Notes: a model not told the origin generated them from the letters alone. DNA of 64,000 nucleotides from Pelodera strongyloides (GCA_036852015.1 JAANDG010000170.1:62001-126000), one strand, 5' to 3'. Numbered from the stretch's first letter, positions 24,301 through 39,400 are shown. Translations and numbers: made by a program.

Positions 24301-27300
24301 CTTCTCCTAAAGTTTAGCTCTTGCACTGACTAATCATTCGTATTCTGGGGTGATCGTGTAACCAAAAAGATGCAATGTTCCACCCAAAAAAAACGAATTG
24401 GCTTTAGGACGGAACAACACTACCCGTAGAACATGATCTAACAATAAAAAGCGCCCGCAAAGCACTCATTGTGTTTAAATATGAAATAACTTTAAATAAT
24501 TTTAAGTAAATCGTAACTTTTACGCGATAAATTTATTCTTTGCGTGTGTTTTGTCGTAGTGCACAAAGTTGGCAATGTTACATTCAAAGTTCGTATTTGA
24601 ATTTCGATCATGTATTGCTCAAAAGGTACACGTTTTCTATTAATGGGACAGTAAGATCTTATTTGTTTTCGCATAATCTCACAATTCTCTGCATAACTAT
24701 GAATCACCCCGCCTTTATTCTCCTACCCGTTTCTACCACAATCCTCCTACTTTCATTCTTAAAATGTGACCCCTTACGTCTTCATATTTCTCTCCGTCCC
24801 ACTTCGTTCCTTCATCTTCTTCGCATCATCTCTGTCCTCTCTTTATATTCCCTCCCTATTGCCCTCATTGCCCATTTTGGAACTCATTCAACACTCAAAA
24901 TTCGAAAAAGCGAGCCAATACAGGACGCCTCCGAACTGGGCATGAAACCCGGTGAAGTGTATGTAAATGTGTTAATTAGACGGGTTTTGAGGGGGGCGCA
25001 GTGTGGGGCTTTTGGGGTCTTAGGACTCGATCAATGAGGCACAAGAAAGAGGACCCCACCGAAATGAAGAAAATGCCGCGGAGCCCTCACTCCAAGAAAG
25101 ACGCAAACAATGAGCGTTGTTTTGGACGAAAGGACTACCCTCACTACTTAAACAAGCGAGTCAACGAAGAGAAGAGTTGTAGTATTGTGCTACTACTACA
25201 CTTCTTTTATTGACCAGACGTTGAATCTTTTATGCGCTCAGTGGAAAACATTCGTAAAATATTCCGCATAGGGGAAGCAGCGTAACGAACGCGCGGACAG
25301 AATAAACAAAGACACTTTTGAAATTTTGCTACAACCGATTCGTTAACTTATCATCGAACAAATGAATTCAAAGCTCATTCCCAGCAAGGAAAATAGACAA
25401 CAGCTAAAGCATTGTTCTGTTAATTGCATATTTTTCATTTTTATTGATAGCGCAGTGTCCCGCTCGTTATGGTTAACAATGTGTGGCTTAGTGGCTGTGT
25501 AATCCGGAGGGGGCGACGGATAATACCCCCATAATACGACGGTAATTAGAAGGGATCGTCCATTGTCCAGCTGAGGACGGGATTTCGCATTTAATGAGAT
25601 ATTTGATTGATTTTACACAATATAATACATGAATGAGAAAGCTCTTAGTAGGCAAACAAGGTGGTCTAGGCATAAGTTTTCACTGATAAGCTTAAAAGGC
25701 AAACATGATGAAATGGTTGAATGTTATCAGCCAAATTGTTGTAAGGGCAAAACTTCGCAGCGTTCTCTCCTTCGGGTACGTCATCCCAATATTACTAACC
25801 TCACTGGTTGGATTCTCATGCTTGGTCACGAGGAGCACGTTGTCACACTCATATGTGATCAATCCGTATGAGTTTTGTGCCTCTCTTGATTGCGCTCTCA
25901 CAACGTAGTACATCTCCCGCACACCAGAGTCGAATATGGAACGGAAGTACCGAGGTATCAACTGCCGACCCACAGCTGAAACAATAACTAGTTTGAGAGG
26001 TTATTGAAATTTCTTAGTTCACTTTACAACAATGTGCATGTACATAGTTGGAGAGGAGAAAGGGGTATATGAGGGCCTCATGGGGCTTAAGGCCAATTAT
26101 ACCGCAGTAATTACCGCTTATTAAGGGCCCCTGGAGATAAACGTTAAAGTAGTTAGGAAAGGTTCATGTGGGCCAGAAGAATTTAGAGAACAAGAAAAAT
26201 GGTGTAATTTACAATAGCTTATTGTAAAGGTCCCTACCATCTGGAGTAAGGTTAATAAAATTACATCGGAATTCCGTAGTGAACATCAAATGCTTTACGT
26301 ATAATTTTATTGCTTACTGAATCGTTCCGTATGTTGTGTGCTTTCATCGAAAACAGTGAACGACATTCGTGCTTCATCATCAAAAAACTCGTGAGCAAAT
26401 GCATCCCACCACTGAGCATGGTCTTTTTCATTAATCTGAAATGGTATACTAAAGTGACAGGAAAGCGAACTACTTAACAAAGGTAAGCTTCAATGTCATC
26501 TAACTGCTTGCATTATTCCAGCTCCGCTCCTTTTATCCGCTTATAAATATCCTCTTTTTTTAATTAAAAAATTTCAAGAAAAGGATCAAGACGGACCTGA
26601 TACTGGGAAGCATTTCTTATCATCATATAAATAAACTAATAAGCAAACATCTCAACCAAATAGATCGCAAAAATCTTCATTACGTAACTACAATTTTGGG
26701 CAAGGTGACCAAATTTCTACTCACACCACTATTGTTGAATATGTACAGTCTCCGGTTCACATCATGTAACCGGTATTCTAACGGTGAAGGGGCTGTCATA
26801 TGAGGTGCTCCTGAGGGCATTCCATGTGGTTGTTGGGCAGGACCCGGCATACCTCGCATCCTAAAATGAATAATATACATACACGAACAAAAAATAAACC
26901 ATGGAAAAAAGTTGAAGTTGAAGTTGAAGTACAAGTTGAAGAACCATGGAAACAAGTTGAAGATACCGCACCATTTGTTTTCACCAACAATCGCAAAAGA
27001 TCCAGTCACTTACATCATATTTGGAGTTGCAGCATTCGGCTGAGGGGTGCTGCTTTGAGGTGGAATATTCATGTAGGGTGAAGAAGGATCAGGACTGGAG
27101 AATGTCGGCTGAGCAGCATAATATACATAGTCAGTCGGAGGGACGCCGTACATGCCATCTTCCATCATCATGGGGAGTCCATTTGGTGGAATCATAGGTG
27201 CATCATACACACTTTCGATCTTATTCTCAACTGGAGGTTGCACCGGCTCCTTCTTCTTGCGAACTCGTGGTTTTGGGGCCGGAGTTGTGCCATCTGGATT

Positions 27301-27315
27301 CTTACGACGTGGCAT
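21323..27315 (-). CDS. ldb-1: LIM-domain-binding protein (LDB1/Chip/CLIM orthologue), near-promoter isoform
   Basis: Nuclear adaptor that dimerises and bridges LIM-homeodomain and other LIM transcription factors. Exons: 27315-27014, 26860-26725, 26435-26318, 25975-25800, 24251-24126, 23569-23429, 23270-23171, 22429-22266, 22169-22029, 21793-21635, 21397-21323. All phases agree, giving 545 aa. Diagnostic segments: WWDAFAHEFF-DD, then GRQLIPRYFRSIFDSG and TLNYLRLCAILEPMQVLM (dimerisation domain); the start of exon 23270 (LTPRDSLKRVLFH), followed by eight glutamines; a basic nuclear-localisation-like stretch (PARKRQRKP); and the LIM-interaction domain with EVMVVGEPSMMGG and DERTISRVENTQFD. The C-terminus is rich in Gly, Pro and Met. 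The N-terminal exon starts MPRRKNPDG and is specific to this isoform. The family call is very secure; the 5' end is the only open point, since a second set of first exons lies upstream. Confidence 0.92.
23896..23990 (+). ncRNA. Hammerhead-ribozyme-like structured repeat (full copy)
   Basis: Three successive hairpins: TTTTGATCAGGG/CCCTGATCAAAA (896-907 and 931-942), CCTCGT/ACGAGG (945-950 and 968-973), and CCGTGT/ACACGG. Loops 1 and 2 are complementary: GTCGCA (909-914) with TGCGAC (952-957), and ACCCC with GGGGT. The hammerhead invariants are all there: CTGACGA (915-921) next to GTCGCA; a G-C pair then GAAA (965-968) next to CGAGG; and CCTCG-T-C next to TGCGAC, with predicted cleavage after C23951. 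Canonical hammerheads have these strands in the order I-II, II-III, III-I. Here the III-I strand lies between the other two, so all three stems would be pseudoknotted. It lies in an ldb-1 intron, antisense to the gene. Structure is well supported; catalysis is inference. Confidence 0.5.
26908..26965. repeat. GTTGAA hexamer microsatellite in an ldb-1 intron
   Basis: About eight imperfect copies of GTTGAA are flanked on each side by ACCATGGAA. It lies in the intron between the exon ending at 27014 and the exon starting at 26860. Confidence 0.7.
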
Positions 27316-30300
27316 AGACGCCACTGAAATTGTTACGCCGAGTATTATTATCCAATGATACAAAGGAAGAAATAGAAGGAATAAAAGAGACAAAGAGCCA
27401 CAAACTTCGGAAGGCAGAATGGAAATCGGTATGATACTAATCTCTCTTAAAGCAGTTTATTGCCCGAGTAGGTGTGACTTAGGACTGTAATACACAAATA
27501 TAATCTATCCATAAGAACAAGCAGCAAAGATTGTAAAAAGGAAATAAAAAATCTAAATCAAGTCGAAAAGAATGGAGAGAAATTATTGTTGGGGTGGAAA
27601 GAATAAATCATGACGAAATGTATTCAGACAAAGCAGCTGCACGAAACGGACAAGCTGCGAGCGCTCCTTACCATTCACGCAATCCAAATATTCAAAAGAA
27701 CTTGAAAATATGCTTGTTTTCAGCTCTTTTCTCTAGTAAAAAGACTTAACAGGTGCCCGGGCTTGATCCGGAAATCGATTCATTCAACAATTGAGGGGCA
27801 AACAGAGAATGGTCAAAGGGAAGGGGGGAGAGGTAGAATGCCCAGCCAGAAGTTATGCATGGACGTTTCAGAGGATGGACGCAATGGTCAGAGGCTTACA
27901 AACACAAGCTGACAATATGACAGAATAAAAAGGGCATGCTCTAAATACTGGTTCCTGCTGCAACATACAGGAAAGAAGAGCGGTTGCCGGGGGATAGGAC
28001 ACAAATGTATCATTCACTGATAGATGTTTGAGAAGGGCACGGGTTCTGCCAATATGACGATGGGAACAGGCTTGCAAAAGGCTTGTTCTGGATAAGGCTA
28101 GCTGGATAGAGCGAGGATGAGGACGATCTGGCCGGGTGAGAAAAGAGAGCAGAGCGGAGAGAGGGAGACTGGATAGTGCAGTCTCTCCCCATTGATCGAG
28201 TCACCACAACCAGTGTCTGTGCGTGGATCATAACCAGATCTCAGCATCACAAACAAACACACGCAGAAACAAAGAGAATGTCATTTCAATAAACAGGAAC
28301 TCACACGTTTGATTGATGTGTGGGCACCTTACCTTGTGATTACTTAAACGAGAAACTCAGCGCCGACAATGTTTATTTGTTTGTAATTATAGATACCTTT
28401 CAAATTGAAGAAACTACGCATTTACAGCGAACGTCCTTGTGATTCACAGTAAAATATGAAATGCTTCAAGTATGTTCTTAATATAGTTGTGATATTTAGA
28501 AAAAAATGCCGCAGTAGAGAAATAAGGTGCTTACTGTTTCGATGCAAAGATGATGTGCTAGAAGAAGATCACAAAATAAAATAAACTGCAGTTTGCACTG
28601 CCTTCAGCACAATATAGCATTCCACTCCCAAACGATAAAAAAAGCTCAAGAGGTATGATGCAACGATATCAATGAACGAACAGTGCTGAACCTTATTACA
28701 CAAAAAAAGGAGTGATCCTCAATGCGATTTGCTCATAAACCAGTGCGCTACAGGATGACAAAATCAGTATCAAACCGTCAAATACTCTGAAAATGTCATC
28801 GAAAAAGGCTAATACAAAGTGGTTCGCTTTCATCACTTGGTTGCAGCTTTGGCCAAACTTAACATACAGCTCATACAGTGTATGGGGCAATTGCAGGAAG
28901 CTTCACATGCATAAAAGCGAAGAAAGAATATGAGATGGGGTAATCATGGAATTTCTCGACAGATGAAAGGGCAGTCTCCTAAGGCTTAGCCGACAGCATA
29001 GACTTTCAAAAAATATGTTAGAGAATGCGCTGAACTATGCTAAACTTTCCGTTTTGACCCAATAAGGGGCACAAGGAGGAGGAAAGGGGGGTCAGTGCAG
29101 CGTAGCGTGCGTGCGGTTGTTAGTTGCTCGGGGTGGGCTTAGAAGGCGGGAGGAAAGCCTCTGACGTAGAGGGCGGTGGGTAGGCAAGGCTGGGACGGCT
29201 TGTCTCATAATCCACACCTACCACCGACAACAAATAATATAAGAATTCAGAAGATCACATTAACAACTCAGCGCTACCTGGCCTATTACATAAGAAAGAC
29301 AATTCACCTTTCTTAAATCATCGTGAACGCGAACTAACAAACTAATTGGGCTGTTTTAGCAAACATCCTTAAGATGTCGTCCTTGCGAAAACGCGATGCG
29401 CAATTTACAATGGGCAGGATATCAAAACAAAGCAATAATACCAATAATAATATCACAGAGGCTTTGGCTAACGGCAGACATTTTCAACCAGAACACTGGC
29501 AGACCAAAATGCGGCAAGGTGGCAATAATTCCAAAGTATTTTTCCTAAGCGCAACATTTTGTAGCAGATGACAGACAGACTAACATAAGAATAGCGTACC
29601 AATGGAACAACTATCATACGACATACGCAAAGCTTTAAATTTAATACTTTCATATATGAAAAGCAGCCCAAGTTCTAAAAATGGTCTATAAACCGAATCA
29701 TGCAAAACAGAGAATGGTCAAAACGAGGGGGATTGGCGCCAATATGTGTGCCAAATCGTAAGATCTGGTCATTGTCTCATTATTATTCCGCATCTTGATG
29801 GGCAAACTTCAAAAGAGTGCCCGTCTGCACACGCTTCGGACACAATTTGCATACGATTGAGTGTGGAAGCAGGGTTGAACTGGTGCGCCGAAACTGGTGC
29901 GAATAATCGAATATTCAGAGGACGGGGGCACCATGGCGAGGGGCCCACCCTAACCGGGCAAAAGGATATCACATTTACACATGTACATATAAAATTGGAT
30001 TGACGACAAAGACGCGCGTGCTGGCACTTGCAATTGGTATGTGTTGGAAGAGTTTTGTTGCAAAATAATAACGTCTGCGAAAACAACATGAAAGAAGTTG
30101 AATAAGAAGACTCAAGATCCCAATCAGAGCTAACGTGTCTACCCTTTGCGCATAAACGCCTAGAACCTTACACTTTCTAACGCAAAAACGGAACCAGGAC
30201 TAGGGGATATACTTACAAAATTACGGTACTATCTAACTTACTGTTTCGGCAACAATAGAATGGTTAGAGTTCAATTTTTACTAAAACAAAGCCTTGAATT

Positions 30301-33300
30301 GAAAGTCAATTGAAAAATATTGTCTAATTTTATTGCATGTTGCTAGGCACAATATTTCGACAAGGCAATGTTTTGACTACAGTGGAATGCATAACAAGTG
30401 ATAATAGTGGTTGCGCCTTCACCAACCAAAAGCTTTAACATTAGGCAAAACATTTAACCTACACATTTAAACTTGTTCAACTTGTCCAATGTGGCATTAC
30501 CAAAACTTATCTTATGTACTATATTGTTGTTCTGCATATTAATTCAGGCAAACCCCTGCTTATACCTACAATCACTGTGTTTATAATTACAATTCCAGAG
30601 ACTAATGGATAACGAGTGCCGAGTAAAATGAGTGCCGTTCTCCTTTCAAACATGTGAAGCATGGAAGAATGTTACAGAGATGAGCAACTAGAAACTGATA
30701 GACAATTCGTTTAGTATTCTGAAAAATATAGAAAACAAGAGCAATTGGATAGGTAAAAATCGGTTCCAAAAAAATGGAATTTCCATGTTGGATGGAAGGT
30801 GCGCACAAAAAAAAAGAGACCACCCAGGGAACTCGACTCGACGAGCATTCATATGACAATATAGGCATATGCTATTGTGCAGGCCGCGGCTAATAAAACA
30901 ATTCAGGATCCTCGGCAAATTGCAAAATTTCTCATCAGTAGTGAGTTAGAGTTCAGTTACAAGTTAAGACAATCGAAGAAAAAGCATCACCTACAACGAA
31001 CTACTTGAACGTTGAGACACAAGAGCACACCTGTGATAAGTACATTCTTTTTAACACAATGTTTCGAGATTTTCTTGGGCAAGCTTGGAGTTAAAATCAA
31101 AGTGACCTGAGAGGTACAACAAAATGAGGTCATCGAATTTTTGACTGTTTCTTCAGGGGAGAAGCATGAAAGGAGGGAGGAAGGGAAGATATTCCCTCTT
31201 TTCTTACCTTAGCGGAAAGGCAGAGAGAGAAAGAGAGACTTCTATTCGCATCAGGCATCCAGAGGAAATGCCTGCGACGCGTACGCAGCGGACGCGAAAT
31301 AGTGATCATACAATGATAGAGGTGAAAAGAAGCTAGCCGGAAGAGATATTTCACTATAAGGGGAGAGAGTAACGGCGGTCAGCCAAAGCGAGGTTAATGG
31401 ATTGTGAGAGAGGACGCAGAGAAAGGTCATCTAGATTGGACGAGACGAGGAAAACAGCCGGATGAGGGGAAGAGAATTTATCCGCAGCCGGGGAGGAAGG
31501 CTGGGGAAGGTTGGGGTGCAGAGTGCGAGAATTCAGTACTGCAGACTACGGTTTAGTGAGACGAGATGGGATCGGAGGACAAGGGGCACTGGTTGAGGAT
31601 GAACCTGGTGAAATGAATACGAGACAGAGAAAACATTCAGAAAGAAGGAAGCGGTGACTGGGTCGGCCACTCGAAATTAGCCCTGCCGGGTATGCGCGAC
31701 CGCATTTTCTAGGGATGTTCCCACAGCAAATGACTTTTGGGAAGACCTTTCATCCTGTAAGCTTTCTGAAGGAGGCCGATTGCTCACCTTAAGAAAGTCT
31801 GTGAAACATAAACCTTGTATTAAGCTGATGCCAATTAGCTAAGTTGAGGCATCATATTCTACAATTAATAACGGTTTATTGGCAATCGGTTATAAGCCGA
31901 CAATAGCGTATCCTCATTCCGGGTAGAGCTAATTAGGACGAAAAACAAAAGCGAAAACAAGAAGACCTTACTAGCTGACTCTATTGGGATTAAGTATGTT
32001 TCATCCCCGAATCTTGAAAGCTGAACATTAATTACTTCTAATGGTATGATAGGTTATTAAGAAGCTGTAAACAAGGAGATGAACTATTGCTGCTGTATAC
32101 AGCATAGTTTCTCCTTCGTCAAGCAGAAGGTTCTTCTGAGGGAGTGGCTTTCTCTAGCCGAAGAGAGAACAATAGACAACTAATTATGCAATGAATACCC
32201 CATAATTGAGATCATTTTGCCTGTCAGGCTAAAATGCTCATGAATATACCATAGTCCATAACTTCCAGTATTGCTTCATATTTAGCTAGACGGTTTATCG
32301 AACCAATCTGTGCCAAAATTCGTCAGTAACTATTGAAAGATTGGACATATCAGTCTTAGAACGAATGAAATTTTCAGTCCTATATTAATCCAGAATTGTA
32401 ACGAGAAATGTGCATTCACATCCCGCTTGGAGGACTCAAAGTATAGATATTTTCGAGGCACACAAATAAAATTAACAAAATAAAAGCCTGGAAATTTACC
32501 CCAACCCAATATAAATTTAAAGGGCAAGACTCAGCTTTGGTTAGCAGTGCATGTATTAATAAGTACCATTCGAAAGGTTTCATTTGTCACATCAGCTAGT
32601 AAAACACTGTCGTGACGATGCGCACTCGCTCATGTCTGGACCACAAACCATGAAACTTATGTGCTCCTTTACCGATTTCCTTGAATCTGCATAACAAGTT
32701 CATTAAAAAATGATACTTTTACTTTTTACTAATTCAGGCACTCTGACAATAAATCATTATTTTTATTTATGTTTAATGTTGCTCACATAACCATACATAC
32801 CAATAAATAACCATACTAATAATAATTTAGTGGTGGAGTTATGGCTAATAAAACAAATGCCAGTTTGAAGTTGAAATTATGTAGGAACTAGGTTCGACAC
32901 AAAGAGTAGGCAGAAGAAAATCGGGTGCAGTTTTTCTTTTACAATATCACGTAAATCTACGTGTGTCAAGTTCATTAAATGAAAACACGCCAAATGGCGG
33001 CAAAAGCAAATCATACGGTAGGCTCAAGTCATGTTTCAACCTCTTGTCGTATACTGGAAAGCATGTAAAGTGATAAGTTGTCAGTTTACGTATTTGTTCA
33101 ATGATTCAGACTATTGTGATAACGGGAGTGAATTCACGGCATGAGGCTTGTTATCACCACGGCAAGACCATAGGGAACAAGATGACAAGCAAGTACACAC
33201 AAATCGTTTGAAAAAGGACAACTGTATCATCTCCGACAGTGAATTTACCTCGCAAAACTCCAATCAAGTAGAGTATCGATAATCCCAGCTAAAGCATAGA

Positions 33301-33433
33301 TAAACCCACTCAACATATAAAATGTACAAGAGACTAACCTTTAAAACCCAGTAAGCTGTAATGGTGCGGTATCTTCAACTTAATGTCTTTAAGCAAAACA
33401 AAAGTACATGAACATGCTAGGTGGCAAACTCAC
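27316..33433. other. Non-coding stretch: near ldb-1 promoter region and long intron of the far isoform
   Basis: No exon with matching splice signals and phase was found. The part next to 27315 should hold the promoter and 5' UTR of the near isoform; a TTTCAG-type acceptor lies 8 bases before its ATG, compatible with a 5' UTR intron or trans-splicing. Several purine-rich (GA) tracts occur, for example around 31.1-31.7 kb. Confidence 0.5.
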
Positions 33434-36400
33434 ATTTCAGGCTGCATTGGCATTAAGGTTGGAGCACTTCCTATGTGTTGTTGTGGAGGTCCGCTCAATG
33501 GTCCTCCAGGAGCAACCGGGGATTGGGAGGGAGCTGAGGAGTTCGCCATTGACATTGCAGCTGATGAGGACATGGGGGGTCCCATTGGAGAAGGCATCTG
33601 GGGACGGTACATTGGAGGTAAACGAGATTGCATGGCCATCATGCCACCACCAGGGCCACCGTTCATCATCACACCTAAAGCGTTTGTGTATTGTAAGAAG
33701 TTGACACCACCGGCGTAAACGGACTATTGCACCACGATTCGCACAATGAGGTGAAAAAAATTCAGTTGTCCTTTCAACTTGATAACACTTCTTTTCTTAC
33801 ACAGTTATATATAGCGAACTGATAGTTCGCCGACAAATGATTCAAGGAAAAAAAAATGCGTTGTGAACAATACCAGAAGAAATTGGTTGTGCCGGGGAAG
33901 GTGCGTGGTGCATAGTTCCAGCTACCATGTGTTGCATCAGCTCGATTGGGGAGCGGGTGGCAAGGGAGACGCCTCCCAAACCTGACGGACCAGCCGCTGA
34001 CGACGACAGTGTGAGTCTGAAACCATGCAGAAATAGAACATACACTTTTGTCGTAGATGTGTCAATGAATGCTGCATAAGCTGGGGAAGAAAATCCCAAG
34101 CTCAAAACAGAAGCAATGTGACCATGTAGAGCAAATGCTTTCGCGAAACATGCCTAGAGATGGAAACATTTTTTTACATCTGGAAGAGCAAAGTGTGCTA
34201 ATGTCTACTGCTTGAGCATTTTTCATTTCTAGAATAATATTTTCGCAAATCTCCTTTGGGAGATGATAAAACGTGCCAAAAATTTTTTTGGTTAGAGGAA
34301 GTGCAAAAAAATGAAACAGTAACAACTGATTGCTACAACAAAATGTCAGTTATAGGGTCCACATGTCCAAGTGCACCAGTTACTTTGCTGAGGAGATTGT
34401 ATTGCAGATATTTCGAAAAGGGGAATAGTTATGACTGGGTAGAAGGTTTAGTTGAAAAGGAGTTGGTGCTCGCACCTTGTCTGCTTGAGTGTTTATTCGC
34501 CCTATATGAATGTGAAAGAGTGAAATGTGATAGGGCATTCGGGGAAAAAATGAAATAAAAAGATGCATATCCACTAGCTGCGCCGATCCTAATATTAGGA
34601 AGCTGATGGAAACAACGACTTCGGCTGAATATTATCCGTCTATTTGAATTAAGGTACATAGGATTATTTGCATATTATCTTGAGGCAGAACTACGACTAT
34701 AAAACCAAATTTTTTTGTTGCCCTTCAAAAATTGAGATCGAAAGATAGGCGAAAGGAATAAAGGTTATTGTTAGACGTGAAGTTCTTTCAAAAATATGCG
34801 GGTATTCTTTATTGGCGTTGAAGTGTTTTCGACCTGTGTCCTAATCTTAATATAATAAGTAAAAAATCATCGTGTGAAGTAAAAGAGAAAAAAGAACTAA
34901 TTGTAAAAATATTACATGCGCTCAAGAAATTCTCATTAACTGGCAGAAAAGGAGATCCAATTTTAGCCTGTGCGGACCAAGGAACATCTTTGACTAAACA
35001 CACCGAATAGTACATGTATGGTTTCACTCTTTTTTATTAGTGATGTCAAATGCGATCATTTTGAGGTATCTTTAAGTGTAATGCAGAAATTCAGCGGACT
35101 GTGTTCCACTATTCTAAAGAAAAAAAGATGTCCATTTCCAGGAGATTGAAAACGATAAGCGCATATCAAACGATACATGGTAACTGAATTGTAATTGAAT
35201 ATGGAAATAAATGAACAAAAGTGTAATATTCTAATGAGTGAACTAGAAATATATTAAAGCAATACATAGAGAAGCAAGAGTGGCTTGAAATAAGATGGAA
35301 TCACCAAGCTCATGCATGGATAGTTCAAATGCCCCGTACAACAAAAATGACTAAAGGCAGGAGATAAAAATAAAAAGAGATGAAGAATCCAACTGTTTAA
35401 CAAAAAAAACCGTTTTTGGCATAATAATGGGAAAATGATTGTAACTGGTGTGCATGACCTTTTCCTCTGTAGGAGAGAGTAGAGACATAGGGATCAAGAA
35501 CTAAGGGATAGCCCCAAGGGTCATACACAGACTCATTGGCGTCTGGCCAATAGGTCGATGAGCGCGTACAATAACTATACTGCAAGCAAACAACATGCAA
35601 CTGTGCATGACTAAAAATATTGTGTTCAAGAAAGTATTAGTAGAGCAAAGAGTGAAGACCTAACCCAATTTTCCTATTGTTTCCACACTGTCTCAGAGTA
35701 AAAATTGGTCCCGACAAAATTACGCGTAATACTAAAGTAACCTCGCTGAAAGTTGGTTGGGAGCAATTCAATGGAAGGAGATATTGAACTTTCTAGTGGG
35801 ATGCATTTGGCCCCAACATAGCACCGACAACACCGCCAACAAAAAAGACCAACAGCTGGCCATTCGAATGGAACACGAGAGACAATTCGGATCACGAGAA
35901 GAGATTCTTGGTATAAATTTGATCAGAACCGCAAATAGGTGAAAGGAAGCTTGTGTGACTTTTGTCTGAAGGCATGCCCCCCGATAGAGGAAACAAAACA
36001 AGAGTTTTATCAAAATTCGAATTTCCGGACGCAAAAAGTGGTAATCTCATAACCAACACAATAAGATAGATTATTGAAAGCTAAACATGTAAGAGAAATG
36101 CCGATCATAGGTAAACATTTGGGTTGTCCAATTTGAAACTACTAATTGACGTGTGCACACCATGTTCGAAAGGTCACTAAAACCAATGGTAATGGAAGCA
36201 AGTTACATCACGTTTGAATTTTCTACAGCTCTTGTACAATCCGTTCTTTTCCTAATTTACTTTTATGTTTGTAGATTTAACAACAAGCCAAATAGAAGAG
36301 TAAGAAGGTCATAAAGCCGAATAAGGTGCGTACAGAGGCTGCATGCATAATAATTGTAAAGGAAAACTCACCCAACAGTAAACAGTAAGATGTAGATCGA

Positions 36401-39400
36401 GCGCAGCTATTATTTGCAATGATTGGCCCTACTTACTGATCGGAGAAAGGAAGACCCGCAAAACAATAAAGGGGATTATACTAATCTCGAGTAACAATTG
36501 ATAAGCTTCTTTTATTAAAATATAACTCATACTCCTTTAACGAATTAGGGGAATTGGAAGTCGGCTAATACCAAGAAAAAACTGCAACCCATTACAATGT
36601 CTAACATATATTATATCCAAAGCAGCGAATTTTTGATGAACTGGTATTTAAGATCTTGCTTTTTGGGAAGGAGGATAAACTATGACTCTTTTTCGAAGCA
36701 ATTAGTTGCGAGGTTTGCTGATAATGAGAGTAAATCATTAGCTACAAGGGTTCCGGCTTCCTACTCCGAATTGAAAAAAAAACTTTTTGTTAAACTTTTT
36801 GAGCTTTTTCTCTTCAAAGAAGGCGCCACATATTTGATCTCTTGAGCATGTAAATAAACATCCATGCTAATAGTTATGATCACTATTGGTTATAGTTTAA
36901 GGATGCAACTATTTCATAGAATACACTTACTTGGGGGAGGTGGTCTCACAATTGGGGGGAAATATGAATGGCAACAGTACTTGGAATGGTAGCGACTAGA
37001 GTGGCGTTGCGAGGTAGCAGCATCTCACAAGAGACCTTGAAACCTCTTTTTTCAACCTCTCACTATCGCTCTCACTCTCTCACTTAATATCTGCGTTCTT
37101 CTTTCTCTCTAGTCCTCCAAGGGAATTGCGATGAGCTAAGGTGTGAGGACGGTACAACAGGACATGGATACCCCATAAATTCGAACACACAGTCCGCTGC
37201 ATGACCAAAACCACACGTGTGAAGAGGATATTAGGAGTCAATCATTTCATTAGACGTTATATGGACTGTTGATATGCTTATTAGAAGACCTTTACAAAGC
37301 ATGTACAGAGCGATAAAAACAGCAAGGACTCTGGCTGACGAACAAACTCCTTTGGTGTCCACTGCATAATAACGGGGACACAGTCAAAGGGCGCATGTCA
37401 AGATGATCTGGAGTTTCATTTTTACAAAAAGTAAAATAAAGCAAGCAATCGCTGGAAACGGAAACCATGGTTGTGGCATCACGAATCAGGATTCAGGACG
37501 TTTCTAGTATGAAAAGCACATTAAAGGGAGGGAGGGAAGGAAGGGTTGTACGTTAGGAACCGGGATTGCCATCGCTCTCCCAATACATAGAACAAGGGCT
37601 GACTGAGAAGAGGACAATTCTGCCAACAATTGACTGTGGTAGGAAAAAAGGAGAGTGAGAGTGAGAGAGACGGTTAGATATGGGGAGAAAGAGAGAAAGA
37701 GTGAATATAGAAAACGGGTAATGTAGTTCCCCCATAGATAGTTACACCGATAACGTACTACGGTAGTTGGGCATTAGAAAGCACAAGTGGTAGATTTTGG
37801 ACGCGGTCTAAAAAAACGTTGACTCATTCGAAAACATCTAGCTTCAGCAATCATTGATATTATAACTTTGATAGTTACACCGATAACATTTGTAAGTAGA
37901 CTATGAGTTTGCAAATTGTACTCTGTTTTGTGCTGTTAGAGGGAACCCAATATTCGAATTTACCAAAACCCAAAAGTCAATATGCTTCCGACGCTCGCAA
38001 TTAAACATACCGTAACTAATAAGGTGGGGGCCAATCAGAGCCCTTTCTCTATTTCCAAAACCAAATTCATGATTGAACATTGTGTATATCTGACAGCCAC
38101 GTAATTACAACCTTTTTTTCATCTAATACTAGTAAATGACAATAAAAAATATTTCTTATTTGCAAGCGAGTAATATGAAAATCCAAAGCATAAAATACAA
38201 TTTGCAAGTGATTGGTGGGCCAATAATTCACAAGAAGCCAGGCTAATGCCAAAAATGTTTCAAGTAAGAAAGCAGCGGGACTCTTTTCTTCTGGGGTTGT
38301 TGTGAACCAAAAATGGTGTGAATATCTAGTGATCAGATAGATTACCATGCGCGTTGGTTTATTTCCCCCCACGGGTGCAGATGGCAGTGTTCTTAGGAAG
38401 CACAAAGGAGAGGAAAGGGACGAATGAGCGCCTTTTTTAGATTAATAGGAGGGAGGGCAATCAAAGAGGGAGACCGCAGAAAACGCACACCACTGACACC
38501 AGTTTACACCAAATTGGAACCAACTGTGTGCATATCATTGTTCGCGGCTTGGAACAAAAAGAAGACCCAAAACATTGCTTAACAAACCGTCACTTTCGCT
38601 TTGAAATGAGTTTAGCAAGTTAGCTCCAACCCCGCCGATAAAGCATTTTCAAACCTTACATTACTGTTAAATTAAAATCCAGTCACGCTGGAACATGATT
38701 AGATGCGTTACATCACAAAACGCCAACTAATACGAAATCCCAGACTAATTTCGTCTCCTTAACAACGAATGAAGAAGAAGAAATATCACTTAGGAAATAA
38801 ATATTTCACTGAAAACTCGAATCCGTTCTGCTATAATAAAGGACGAATTTGAAAGTGACAACAAAGAAGACAGAGCGAAAGTCGGTCCAATGGAATAAGC
38901 ATTGGAAGACATACTCAAGTGGAATAATTGGATTGGCGAAAGGATTTAGAAAAATGCGTTTCTTTGCTGAGCGCACTGATTTATCCACTTGGCAGATGAA
39001 AAAAATGAGTTGTAAGACCACATCACAATATTGGGCCCACTTGCCTACGTATCACAGATCCAAGCAACATATGAATACGAAGCGCGAGACGTATCTTTGT
39101 CTATTCGTTCATTTCGAACATGTATATGTACATACATATAACGCTTAGAGAAAAGTTAACTCAAATAAACTTACTTAGCCAAGAGGATGCATTTCTCCCA
39201 ATATGGAATCCGTGTGTCGAGAATATGTTGCATGATTATCAGACAAGGGTACTTTTGTGTGTTAAGTGTACGGGCAGTTATATTGGAGGATGGGGAAAGT
39301 GTCGAGGTGTTGCCCCAACGACTAATTACAGCTCTCTAATAACTTGGTCTTCTTCTATAGAGAGCCGCAGGAAGTTGTGCCCCTCTCCACAGCGGGTCCA

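Noticed and set aside
24540..25037. 165-codon hydrophobic open frame on the + strand
   Set aside because: It falls wholly inside the ldb-1 intron between exons 25975-25800 and 24251-24126, antisense to the gene, and has no recognisable pattern.
33383..33718. 111-codon Gly/Pro-rich frame on the + strand
   Set aside because: Antisense shadow of the Met/Pro-rich ldb-1 exon 33674-33434, which has the splice signals and phase.
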